Shown here: one piece after another, positions 1 to 6,062 of the stretch
How positions within the stretch are numbered: position 1 is the stretch's first letter
How the letters are laid out: each line of letters starts with the position of its first letter
IMG/VR virus record: IMGVR_UViG_3300046804_002270
Span: 1 to 47,678 of that record
Reading direction: 5' to 3' (one strand)
Origin: a virus
Length of the DNA stretch: 47,678 nucleotides
Made by a program: the position numbers and the translations under genes
Notes under the pieces: generated by a model
What the model was told of the DNA's origin: nothing
Seen by the model: only the letters and a program-made list of their open reading frames with translations
The model's database searches: none

Positions 1-2
1 TT

Positions 3-125
3 ACAATCCAACTTGAAATTGGACCGTGTTTATGTGATCCGATCCCTAATAGAATGTCATTTGTTAATCGGAAATATATAGACCTCTGTGTATTGTATTT
101 TGCACGTTGTCTAGAGGATGCCTAA
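3..125 (+). CDS. possible C-terminal end of a gene entering the window
   Basis: An open frame runs from the window edge to a TAA at 123-125 (40 codons, including a CLCDP stretch and ending CLEDA). No start is visible and I do not recognise a family. A frame this short could be open by chance, and another frame here is open to a TAG at 79-81, so this is only a candidate. I see nothing else in bases 1-190. Confidence 0.2.
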   Translation, partial: TIQLEIGPCLCDPIPNRMSFVNRKYIDLCVLYFARCLEDA

Positions 126-201
126 GTGCTACTCGTTTGCATATTGTCCGGTCTATTACTTGACCTTTCGTCGATCCGTTATTTTAACACAAAGGAGCCA
201 C

Positions 202-432
202 ATGGCTAGGTACACTTCAGAGGCGGCGGCCAAGATGGCTGGTAATAGATTTGAGTTAGTTCTAATGGCTTCGCATAGAGCTAGAGAATTAAAAAATGGA
301 CATCTACAACGAGTAGAAGGAACAGATGCAACTACAGTGGTAACAGCGTTACGAGAAATTGAAGAAGGCAAATACACTAAAAAAGAATGGTACAATAGTT
401 TACCGAAGAAACAAAAAGGACAGATAGAATGA
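202..432 (+). CDS. rpoZ: RNA polymerase omega subunit-like protein
   Basis: A 76-residue protein that matches the bacterial omega subunit: an N-terminal MARYTSEAA start, the GNRFELVL core followed by a basic RAREL helix, and a [14 protein letters not shown] segment. These are the conserved parts of RpoZ that hold the beta-prime subunit. I chose the ATG at 202 because AAAGGAG lies at 191-197 and the family begins exactly here; the frame is open further upstream (to 118) but that part has no ribosome site and no homology. Its TGA overlaps the next start (ATGA). A phage omega would presumably join host RNA polymerase and change promoter use or stability; that role is inference. Confidence 0.85.
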   Translation: MARYTSEAAAKMAGNRFELVLMASHRARELKNGHLQRVEGTDATTVVTALREIEEGKYTKKEWYNSLPKKQKGQIE

Positions 433-1001
433 ATATCACATTAAGAAAAGCAAATGCAATCCAAGCTTCTATCACTGATGCTATCCGTGGCATCAAGATT
501 GAAAGAAGTGTTGAACTCACAGAGTTCCAAGACCCTGTGGCAGAATTGAAGAAAGCAAACGATGCACTGTTTGCCGCTGACGCTCGTCGTCAAAAGCTGT
601 TGTTGGCTTTGTACAACATCCGTGGGCTAGTTGGTGCTGCCAACGCCAGCGCAGGTGTTGACATGAATCTTGCCAAGGCAGCATTCATTGACAAGCGTGT
701 CACACAGTTGGACGAAATTGCCAACAGCGATGCAGTCACTGACTTAGCAGTTATCAAAGGCAAACTTGAGAAAATCAAGAACCGTCCCGCCGATGCCCGC
801 GAAAGTCTATACGGACGCATGGACACTGTGACAACCAGTGTTATTGGAACTGAGCAAATTGCTCAGGCCAAAGCTGAGATTAAAAATCTCAAGAAACAAA
901 AACAAAAGCTCAATGATGAAATTCTCGAGCTTAACATTAAAACAGAAATTCCACTAACTGAAGATGTGGTAGCAACATTGACAGCAGAAGGAATTCTGTA
1001 A
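429..1001 (+). CDS. uncharacterised coiled-coil-rich phage protein
   Basis: A 190-residue protein I do not recognise. It starts in an ATGA overlap with the omega gene, so the two are probably translationally coupled. The sequence is highly helical: an Ala- and Lys-rich middle and a predicted coiled coil near residues 140-170 (alternating K, A, E, L and Q). There are no cysteines, membrane segments or obvious catalytic motifs. A structural or scaffolding role is possible but not shown. Codon use looks like that of its neighbours, and it is followed after 9 nt by a tRNA. Confidence 0.75.
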   Translation: MNITLRKANAIQASITDAIRGIKIERSVELTEFQDPVAELKKANDALFAADARRQKLLLALYNIRGLVGAANASAGVDMNLAKAAFIDKRVTQLDEIANSDAVTDLAVIKGKLEKIKNRPADARESLYGRMDTVTTSVIGTEQIAQAKAEIKNLKKQKQKLNDEILELNIKTEIPLTEDVVATLTAEGIL

Positions 1002-1010
1002 CAGATTGAT

Positions 1011-1084
1011 AGCGGGTTAGAGAAGGGGTATCTCGAGAGTCTCATAAGCTCTAGTCCCTGGTTCGATTCCAGGACCCGCAACCA
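1011..1084 (+). tRNA. tRNA with CAT anticodon, initiator-like
   Basis: The cloverleaf folds fully: acceptor AGCGGGT/ACCCGCA, D-stem GAGA/TCTC, anticodon arm AGAGT-CTCATAA-GCTCT, T-arm CCTGG-TTCGATT-CCAGG, encoded A-CCA. Anticodon CAT means Met, initiator Met, or Ile2 if C34 becomes lysidine. Bases 1 and 72 are A and A and cannot pair, and pair 11-24 is purine-pyrimidine (A-U); both are hallmarks of bacterial initiator tRNA. The three G-C pairs at the base of the initiator anticodon stem are absent, so it is not a canonical initiator. Confidence 0.85.
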
Positions 1085-1094
1085 ATTTTACATT

Positions 1095-1340
1095 ATGATT
1101 GATTACATAACGACATTTTTTGCAATCTTTCTGCTTGATGTTGTCTACACATACTATCTAAGATGCGTGTCAGATAACAATGTATTAGGTGCAAGTTTTT
1201 GGTCAGTAGCCTGCTATATTTTAGGAAGTGTAGCAGTTATAAATTACACAACTAACCATTGGTTGGTTATACCGGCAATAGCTGGGGCGTTCTCTGGAAC
1301 GTTTGTTGGGATGAAGATTAAAAAGAATAGCGGAGTATAG
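1095..1340 (+). CDS. small integral membrane protein
   Basis: An 81-residue hydrophobic protein with two or three probable membrane helices: about residues 3-22 (TTFFAIFLLDVVYTYYL), about 32-50, and 57-73 (glycine-rich), ending in a basic KIKKN tail. I do not know its function. It lies between two tRNA genes; its TAG stop at 1338-1340 is inside the acceptor stem of the following tRNA-Pro, so the CDS and tRNA overlap by 10 nt. No Shine-Dalgarno sequence is evident, so it may be translated from the tRNA-containing transcript before or after processing. Confidence 0.65.
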   Translation: MIDYITTFFAIFLLDVVYTYYLRCVSDNNVLGASFWSVACYILGSVAVINYTTNHWLVIPAIAGAFSGTFVGMKIKKNSGV

Positions 1341-1408
1341 CGCAGCCTGGCTAGCGCATCTGGTTTGGGACCAGAGGGTCGTAGGTTCGAATCCTACTAC
1401 TCCGACCA
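1331..1408 (+). tRNA. tRNA-Pro (TGG)
   Basis: Complete cloverleaf: acceptor CGGAGTA/TACTCCG, anticodon arm TCTGG-TTTGGGA-CCAGA with anticodon TGG, T-arm GTAGG-TTCGAAT-CCTAC, encoded ACCA end. Its first ten bases overlap the 3' end of the upstream coding gene. It reads CCA-type proline codons, which suits an AT-rich phage. Confidence 0.95.
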
Positions 1409-1411
1409 TTA

Positions 1412-2185
1412 ATGAGGAGAGGTATGGTTTTATTTCGACGTAGTAAAGTGGTTGTAGATTGTTTTATAAATTTACCACCAGTATACGAATTGTTTAAAAT
1501 TGATTACGCACATCGATTCGTTCCGCAAGGATGGAAATCGTTGCCGGTAGTCAACGAAATGAAACCCAATACCAATCCAGCAAGTAAAATCACTATTCCT
1601 GTATCTACTATAAAGAGATGCGTGGGTCTGACAAATCTTTTTACAACAGGATTTATTCTTCCTAGCTGGACTGATGTTAACATTGAAATGATGGCCGATG
1701 GTAGATTTAATATCTATGATCCTATGAATGTACAGAAAGCAGATCCCCATCCAGATTGGATGTGGTGGAATGAACTGTATAAAGGATACAGTCATCTTAA
1801 GTTATACAGCCCTTGGCTAATTAGAGAAAAATCAGGAATAAACTTTTCGTGGCAACAATGTGACTGGCACAATACTGACAGATTGGCAAACTTTCATGTA
1901 CTGTCTGGGGTTATGGATTACAAGGCTCAACATAATACACACGTAAATGTATTCATGAAAAAGAACAGTTCTGTAAAAATACAAGCTGGTGATCCACTAG
2001 CGCACATTATTCCACTAACAGACAAAGAAGTTGATGTAAGAAGTCATTTAATTGATGACAAAGAATACAATAAAATAGCAAATTCTTTTACATCAAAATT
2101 TATGTGGTTCGGACAGCATAGAGCGTTGCTTAATGCAAAGAAAGAATCAAAATGTCCATTCAACTTTTTGTCTGGCAGTAAATAG
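1412..2185 (+). CDS. uncharacterised T4-like phage protein
   Basis: A 257-residue protein of a kind that recurs in marine T4-like phages, but without an assigned function that I know. Visible features are a Trp- and Pro-rich centre (DPHPDWMWWNELYKG, then a KLYSPWLIREKSG stretch) and a C-terminal GDPLAHIIPLTDKE segment that looks like the end of a beta-barrel fold. No membrane segment or signal peptide. A second in-frame ATG lies at 1424 after the GAGGAG at 1415-1420, and could be the true start. It sits between tRNA-Pro and tRNA-Gly and ends 6 nt before the latter. Confidence 0.7.
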   Translation: MRRGMVLFRRSKVVVDCFINLPPVYELFKIDYAHRFVPQGWKSLPVVNEMKPNTNPASKITIPVSTIKRCVGLTNLFTTGFILPSWTDVNIEMMADGRFNIYDPMNVQKADPHPDWMWWNELYKGYSHLKLYSPWLIREKSGINFSWQQCDWHNTDRLANFHVLSGVMDYKAQHNTHVNVFMKKNSSVKIQAGDPLAHIIPLTDKEVDVRSHLIDDKEYNKIANSFTSKFMWFGQHRALLNAKKESKCPFNFLSGSK

Positions 2186-2191
2186 TTTTAT

Positions 2192-2265
2192 GCGGGGTTC
2201 GTAAAATGGTATTACCTTAGCCTTCCAAGCTAAAGTCGAGGGTTCGATTCCCTTACCCCGCTCCA
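2192..2265 (+). tRNA. tRNA-Gly (TCC)
   Basis: Acceptor GCGGGGT/ACCCCGC, D-arm GTAA/TTAC, anticodon arm TTAGC-CTTCCAA-GCTAA with anticodon TCC, T-arm GAGGG-TTCGATT-CCCTT, discriminator T and encoded CCA. It lies between two coding genes with only a few bases on each side. Confidence 0.95.
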
Positions 2266-2273
2266 AGGATATT

Positions 2274-2849
2274 ATGAATACAGTCATTGACTCAAACGAA
2301 GTATTTCAAAAATTTGATTTCAGTTCAATAATAACGCAACAAGATAATCTCGAAGTTATCGAGATAATTAAAAAAATTATTGACAGTGGGAATTACTTCA
2401 CTAACAGTCCTAAGTATCAAACCAAAGAAAATCTTTTCGCTCGTACTGAACCTGTATGGGTAAAATATAGGATGAGTTTTTTGATGAGTCTTTTCATGTA
2501 TTTGGGTAAAGAAGTAAAAGTATCAAATATGATGGCTTGGAGTTTTATGACCAATCTTGAGGGTGCCGAAGATCGTGATAATTTATGGCATCATCATTGG
2601 CATCCGCAAAGCTCTAGTAGCAAAATGATGAGCGGAATCTTCTATCTACATATTCCAGAAGATGTTAAAGATAGAGATTACTGCGGTACAGAAATGGCAC
2701 CGAACGGTGTCAGCGAAGATGGAAAATTTTTTGTTCGACCTACAGACTTTAATTGGTTGATTTATCCTAGTGATCAGTGGCATAGACCGGGAATAGTACA
2801 AAGCAATCAATATAGATTTATTCTAGCTGTAGATATCGAATATCAGTAA
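2274..2849 (+). CDS. Fe(II)/2-oxoglutarate-type oxygenase
   Basis: A 191-residue protein resembling the small phage 2OG-Fe(II) oxygenases (Pfam 2OG-FeII_Oxy_5-like). A His-rich metal-site segment at residues 105-111 (WHHHWHP) is followed by the double-stranded beta-helix strand SGIFYLHIP, then the distal His in YPSDQWHRPG (H170) and a cosubstrate-binding Arg at R181. The first ligand pair is His-rich rather than the classical HxD. The substrate is unknown; in related phages such genes lie near structural genes. It starts 8 nt after tRNA-Gly and stops 1 nt before the next tRNA. Confidence 0.75.
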   Translation: MNTVIDSNEVFQKFDFSSIITQQDNLEVIEIIKKIIDSGNYFTNSPKYQTKENLFARTEPVWVKYRMSFLMSLFMYLGKEVKVSNMMAWSFMTNLEGAEDRDNLWHHHWHPQSSSSKMMSGIFYLHIPEDVKDRDYCGTEMAPNGVSEDGKFFVRPTDFNWLIYPSDQWHRPGIVQSNQYRFILAVDIEYQ

Positions 2850-2850
2850 T

Positions 2851-2926
<76 letters not shown>

Positions 2927-2931
2927 AAATA

Positions 2932-3006
2932 CTGGCGTTAGCACAATGGATAGTGCAGTAGCCTTCTAAGCTATAGATACAGGTTCGATTCCTGTACGCC
3001 GGGCCA
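2932..3006 (+). tRNA. tRNA-Arg (TCT)
   Basis: Acceptor CTGGCGT/ACGCCGG (with a U-G wobble at pair 2-71), D-arm GCAC/GTGC, anticodon arm GTAGC-CTTCTAA-GCTAT with anticodon TCT, T-arm ACAGG-TTCGATT-CCTGT, G-CCA end. It reads AGA/AGG, codons that are frequent in these AT-rich phage genes. Confidence 0.93.
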
Positions 3007-3016
3007 TAAATAACAG

Positions 3017-3045
3017 TTGACAAGAATGTCATTAGATGCTATAAT
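3017..3045 (+). promoter_or_regulatory. perfect sigma-70 promoter
   Basis: TTGACA at 3017-3022 and TATAAT at 3040-3045 are separated by exactly 17 bp. Transcription would start near 3052 and run into the DksA/TraR-like gene. It lies just after the tRNA cluster and is one of several full-consensus promoters in this window. Confidence 0.85.
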
Positions 3046-3079
3046 AGTAGATGTAAAAATGTTAATCTGAAAGGAATTT

Positions 3080-3328
3080 ATGAAAGAATACGAAAGCATT
3101 CAAGGCGATAATTTGGAAGAAGCCGATATGGCTCAACTGCTGTCTGTTACCCAAAATGATGACGCCGTTGCTCGTGTTCGTGCCGCAATTCCCACAGGCC
3201 CTAGTTTGAGTCATTGTGAAGAATGTGGTGAAGAAATTCCCGAAGCACGTCGATTAGCCGTGCGTGGTTGCAAGACCTGTATTGAATGTCAAAATCATAT
3301 CGATAGGATGAAACGAAATTATGGTTGA
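3080..3328 (+). CDS. DksA/TraR-type C4 zinc-finger protein
   Basis: An 82-residue protein with the DksA/TraR zinc finger: CEECGEEIPEARRLAV followed by CKTCIECQ, giving a C-x2-C...C-x2-C site at about residues 46-70. An acidic, helical N-terminus (DNLEEADMAQLL) precedes it, as in the short TraR group that binds in the secondary channel of RNA polymerase without ppGpp. The start has a GAAAGGAA ribosome site, and a perfect sigma-70 promoter lies just upstream. It overlaps the next small gene by 8 nt. Likely role: altering host promoter output in favour of the phage (family knowledge plus inference). Confidence 0.88.
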   Translation: MKEYESIQGDNLEEADMAQLLSVTQNDDAVARVRAAIPTGPSLSHCEECGEEIPEARRLAVRGCKTCIECQNHIDRMKRNYG

Positions 3329-3497
3329 TACTATTTTAGCAATTTGGTTTATGGCAACTGCCAATAAAGCATATGATGAAATAACAGCACCACCCCCAGT
3401 AATTAAAGTAGAAAAACTAACAGTACCAGCAGAACTTTATTATCCAGATTTAGCGGACGATATGTGGGATCCAAACTGGATTAACAAGAAAAGTTAA
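3321..3497 (+). CDS. 58-residue small protein
   Basis: A short ORF starting at an ATG inside the end of the TraR-like gene and ending at the TAA at 3495-3497, directly before a terminator. The N-terminus (VDTILAIWFMATA) is hydrophobic and could be a membrane anchor or weak signal segment. It is followed by a Pro-rich stretch (TAPPPV) and a Trp-, Asp- and Pro-containing C-terminus. No recognised family. Support comes from the start overlap with the upstream gene and the immediately following terminator. Confidence 0.5.
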   Translation: MVDTILAIWFMATANKAYDEITAPPPVIKVEKLTVPAELYYPDLADDMWDPNWINKKS

Positions 3498-3515
3498 TCT
3501 GTGGCATCTTTACAA

Positions 3516-3551
3516 CACCCCGTTAACTTTTGGTTGACGGGGTTTCTTTTT
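3516..3551 (+). terminator. rho-independent terminator
   Basis: The stem CCCCGTTAAC (3518-3527) pairs with GTTGACGGGG (3533-3542) and is followed by TTTCTTTTT. It ends the TraR-like operon. Its 3' arm contains the -35 box (TTGACG) of the next promoter. Confidence 0.88.
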
Positions 3552-3562
3552 GGTGCTACAAT
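3534..3562 (+). promoter_or_regulatory. sigma-70 promoter overlapping a terminator
   Basis: TTGACG at 3534-3539 and TACAAT at 3557-3562 have a 17-bp spacer. The -35 box lies in the 3' arm of the terminator stem. The -10 box ends six bases before the ATG at 3569, so the transcript should start at or next to the A of the start codon (leaderless). Confidence 0.75.
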
Positions 3563-3568
3563 AGACAA

Positions 3569-3793
3569 ATGATAGAAGTAAAAAATAAAACAGAAACAAG
3601 AGAATTTGAAACACTAGCCCTTGCAATGGATTGGGCAAAAGAATTAGGTGAGTTTGTAACCATTACTGTTAATGGTATGGAACTTGTAGGTAAATTTGGA
3701 GCAGACAGCATTGTTGATGGCCTGTGTCCAGACGGTACTAAATATTCGTGGTATAAAAGGAGAATCCCAAATGAAACGAGTAATCGAAATTAG
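3569..3793 (+). CDS. small uncharacterised protein, probably leaderless mRNA
   Basis: A 74-residue protein with an alternating beta/helix pattern (IEVKNKTETREFETLALAMDW, then TITVNGMELVGKFG), like a small alpha/beta phage protein. No family recognised. The ATG at 3569 is chosen because a -10 box ends six bases upstream and there is no Shine-Dalgarno site. The frame is open further upstream, but only through the terminator. It overlaps the release-factor gene by 23 nt, so the two probably share a transcript. Confidence 0.65.
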   Translation: MIEVKNKTETREFETLALAMDWAKELGEFVTITVNGMELVGKFGADSIVDGLCPDGTKYSWYKRRIPNETSNRN

Positions 3794-4448
3794 AGCAGCA
3801 GAAGGCGGAGAGGATAGTAAACTATTTGTATCTGATCTTGCTACTGCATATCAAAAACTAGGAACAAAACTTGGTTGAACTACCCGCCTGATAGATGTAC
3901 GTCTTGGCGAATGTAGTATTGAAGTCCAGGGCGCAGATTTATCTGGCTTAGATAATGAACCCGGTGGTCACAGAATACAACGAGTACCTCCTACAGAAAG
4001 AAAAGGCCGTGTTCACACTAGCACTGTTACCGTTGCTGTCGTAGACGCAGGCGGGTACTCATCAGCCGTTCTTATACCAGAGAAAGACCTTAGGGTAGAA
4101 TGGTATAGCGGTACAGGCGCTGGTGGACAACATCGCAACAAACATCAAAACAGTTGTCGAATAACTCACATTCCCTCGGGCGTTACAACAACAGCACAAT
4201 GCCGAAGTCGCCAAAATAGTTTCGAACAAGCTATGGCTTCTATACAACAACGAGTTGACAGCGAAACCAAAAGACAGTATAATAGTAACATAGCGAGCAA
4301 TAGAAAGACTCAGGTCGGAACAGGAATGCGAGGAGATAAAATTCGCACTTATCGCTTTCAAGACGATACTGTACAAGATCACATCAGTGGTAAACGTGGT
4401 AGCGTTAAGAAAGTATTGAACGGAAACTTTGATTTACTTTGGATGTAA
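3771..4448 (+). CDS. RF1-type peptide chain release factor with in-frame UGA
   Basis: If the TGA at 3876-3878 is read through, this is a 225-residue class-I release factor lacking the N-terminal domain 1. Visible parts are EIRAAEGGED (domain 2 start), GGHRIQRVPPT, HTSTVTVAV, the catalytic GGQ in GTGAGGQHRNK, and a C-terminal IRTYRFQ...DHISG segment. PPT matches the PxT stop-recognition motif of RF1 (UAA/UAG). The TGA (codon 36) falls where class-I factors usually carry Trp, and the reading frame is the same on both sides, so it is not an RF2-style frameshift site. The start has an AAAGGAGA ribosome site. It may be regulated readthrough, a recent nonsense mutation, or a base error. Confidence 0.8.
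4255..4283 (+). promoter_or_regulatory. perfect sigma-70 promoter inside the release-factor gene
   Basis: TTGACA at 4255-4260, a 17-bp spacer, and TATAAT at 4278-4283. The sequence after the -10 box (AGTAACAT) is the same as after the promoter at 42516. It would drive the small genes from 4450 onward independently of the interrupted release-factor gene. Confidence 0.65.
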
Positions 4449-4449
4449 T

Positions 4450-4560
4450 ATGGACGATGACAAAGCATTTTTTGGAACAATCTTAGCAATGTGTGCCATG
4501 TTTACAGGGCACCCAATCATTGCATTGTTTATCTTTTTCTTAGCTGTATTTGGGAGTTAA
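4450..4560 (+). CDS. 36-residue membrane peptide
   Basis: A short ORF starting two bases after the release-factor stop. After an acidic start (MDDDK) it is almost wholly hydrophobic (FFGTILAMCAMF, then IIALFIFFLAVFG), enough for one or two membrane helices. The next gene's GGGAG ribosome site overlaps its end. No recognised family; single-helix micro-proteins like this are common in phage early regions. Coding status is supported by tight packing rather than homology. Confidence 0.45.
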   Translation: MDDDKAFFGTILAMCAMFTGHPIIALFIFFLAVFGS

Positions 4561-4561
4561 C

Positions 4562-4819
4562 ATGGTAGTAAAAGTAATTCCTGTTCACCGAGATCAACTT
4601 GGTCGAGAGTTGAACATGGGCGACTGTGTTGCCTATCCGCAGAGTAATACTCTAGTGATTGGTGTTGTTCGTAAGATTAATCCTAAGATGATTGGGGTTC
4701 GTAAAATTGGAAAACGAGGTTGGGGAACAGAAAAAAACAAATATCCCAGCGATTGTGTTAAACTCGAAGGCCCAGAGGTAACAATGTTTATTATCAAACA
4801 CGCAGGAGAATCAAAATGA
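4562..4819 (+). CDS. small basic beta-rich protein (SH3/KOW-like)
   Basis: An 85-residue protein. The ATG at 4562 is preferred over an upstream TTG because GGGAG lies at 4552-4556. It begins MVVKVIPVHRDQLGRELNMGDCVAYP and continues with short beta strands and basic turns (VVRKINPKMIGVRKIGKRG). A small SH3- or KOW-like barrel is plausible, perhaps binding nucleic acid, but this is a fold guess only. Its TGA overlaps the next ATG (ATGA). Confidence 0.65.
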   Translation: MVVKVIPVHRDQLGRELNMGDCVAYPQSNTLVIGVVRKINPKMIGVRKIGKRGWGTEKNKYPSDCVKLEGPEVTMFIIKHAGESK

Positions 4820-5286
4820 ATCCATGGATTCAAAATTGTGCGGCAGCAGATATTCCAACTGGGTTTCATGTTGCGGTGGGTGAAAATTCTATGCTGATCC
4901 AAATTGCGGATCCAGCTAGCTGGTTTCCTACACCAAAGCATCAGTTTAAAGAAGTTCATCGTTTTGAATTTCTTGATGTAGAGGAAAAGGATTCAGTCCT
5001 TGATGAAGCAATGAAGTGTAGTCAAGAACAAGCTAACGAGCTTGTTCGACTTCTACAACATGCATTAGACAATCGTATGGACGTTATTGTCCATTGCTTT
5101 GCAGGAATTTGTCGTAGTGGTGCTGTATGCGAAGTTGGTGTTATGATGGGCTTTCAAGATACTGAAAGATTTCGTAGCCCTAACTTGCTGGTAAAACACC
5201 GTATGATGAAAGCATTGGGTTGGACCTACGATGAAAACGAAAAGCCAAACTTAGATGATTGGCGAACTTTTAGAAACGATTTTTAA
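4816..5286 (+). CDS. dual-specificity/tyrosine phosphatase-like protein
   Basis: A 156-residue protein with the Cys-based phosphatase signature HCFAGICRSG at about residues 94-103 (the C-x5-R P-loop), preceded by the beta strand MDVIVH. The size suits a compact phage or plant-type dual-specificity phosphatase fold, and an upstream Asp (general acid) may lie in DVEEKDSVLD. Expected chemistry is phosphate-ester hydrolysis via a phospho-Cys intermediate; the substrate is unknown. It overlaps the gene before by 4 nt and is followed by another phosphate-ester hydrolase, so the pair may work on related substrates. Confidence 0.8.
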   Translation: MNPWIQNCAAADIPTGFHVAVGENSMLIQIADPASWFPTPKHQFKEVHRFEFLDVEEKDSVLDEAMKCSQEQANELVRLLQHALDNRMDVIVHCFAGICRSGAVCEVGVMMGFQDTERFRSPNLLVKHRMMKALGWTYDENEKPNLDDWRTFRNDF

Positions 5287-5300
5287 GAAAGGAGGGCATT

Positions 5301-5906
5301 ATGCCTAGTGTGTTTTTAGTTAGCGACACGCACTTTGGTCACGCTGGCGTATGCCGCTTTACTAGGAGTGACGGTGAAAAGTTGCGCCCGTGGACAGATC
5401 CAGACGAAATGGACGAAGCAATGGTTAAAGCGTGGAACGACCGTGTAAAACCCACAGACAAAGTCTATCATTTAGGCGATGTTGTTATTAACCGCAGGGC
5501 TATGAAAACATTAGCCCGGTTAAATGGTGACAAAGTATTGATCCGGGGCAATCACGATATTTTCCGTGACGACGAGTACCGCGAATACTTCCGCGAGTTG
5601 CGAGCTTATCACGTTATGAACGGTATGATCTTGAGTCATATCCCAGTACACAGTGATAGCTTGGGACGTTTTGGAGTTAACATACACGGGCATTTGCACA
5701 GTAATCGTGTAAAAAAAGCTCGTGGTGTAGATGCTAGGACGGGTGAAATATTGTACAGTGACGAAAACGATGTGCGTTATCACTGCGTTTGCGTAGAACA
5801 AACTCCTGATTTTGCGCCTATTTTGTTTGAAGATGTTATTAAACGCATTGAAGCAGAGGGCGGATCAGTAGGTTTTAGGAACGGAAACGGACCTACAGTA
5901 GATTAG
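5301..5906 (+). CDS. calcineurin-like metallophosphoesterase
   Basis: A 201-residue protein with the full set of metallophosphoesterase motifs in order: SDTHFGH (residues 8-14), LGDVV (58-62), GNHD (83-86), a His in LSHIPVH, and GHLH (130-133). These bind two metal ions and hydrolyse phosphoesters. The length is typical of small phage and YfcE-like members. It has a strong AAAGGAGGG ribosome site at 5288-5296. It is the last gene before the terminator at 5959. Confidence 0.93.
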   Translation: MPSVFLVSDTHFGHAGVCRFTRSDGEKLRPWTDPDEMDEAMVKAWNDRVKPTDKVYHLGDVVINRRAMKTLARLNGDKVLIRGNHDIFRDDEYREYFRELRAYHVMNGMILSHIPVHSDSLGRFGVNIHGHLHSNRVKKARGVDARTGEILYSDENDVRYHCVCVEQTPDFAPILFEDVIKRIEAEGGSVGFRNGNGPTVD

Positions 5907-5958
5907 GACATAGTCCTATAGCAGGCGCTTGCCCTTATGCGCTGTATAAATTGGGCTT

Positions 5959-5986
5959 AAATAGCACCTTCGGGTGCTATTTTTTT
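5959..5986 (+). terminator. rho-independent terminator
   Basis: AAATAGCACC, a TTCG tetraloop and GGTGCTATTT are followed by a run of T. This is a stable stem with the classic UUCG loop. It separates the metallophosphoesterase operon from the tail-fibre gene. Confidence 0.95.
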
Positions 5987-6021
5987 GGCTGTTTTTTCTG
6001 TTCTGGAAAATTTCATCTGAC

Positions 6022-6028
6022 ATAAATA
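6022..6028 (+). promoter_or_regulatory. T4-late-type promoter element
   Basis: ATAAATA matches seven of the eight bases of the T4 late consensus TATAAATA. It lies 34 nt upstream of the tail-fibre ATG, which also has an AGGAG ribosome site at 6051-6055. Confidence 0.65.
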
Positions 6029-6062
6029 TATGATACAGGAATTGATACCCAGGAGTTAAAAC

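Noticed and set aside
160-188. Possible promoter TTGACC-N17-TTTAAC before the omega gene
   Set aside because: The predicted start would fall inside the ribosome-binding site of the gene, and the -10 is weak.
118-201. Upstream extension of the omega-like gene to ATG 118
   Set aside because: No homology to RpoZ in this part and no ribosome site; the AAAGGAG at 191-197 fits the ATG at 202.
3876-3878. UGA in the release factor as an RF2-style +1 frameshift site
   Set aside because: Homologous sequence continues in the same frame on both sides, so no frame change is needed, and the CUU-UGA-C signal with upstream Shine-Dalgarno is absent.
3771-4448. Whole phage using UGA as tryptophan
   Set aside because: Many other genes end in TGA with ATGA overlaps to the next gene, which shows UGA is a normal stop here.
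5907-5958. tRNA or riboswitch after the metallophosphoesterase
   Set aside because: Only short hairpins form; no cloverleaf or conserved riboswitch core. The only clear element is the terminator at 5959.
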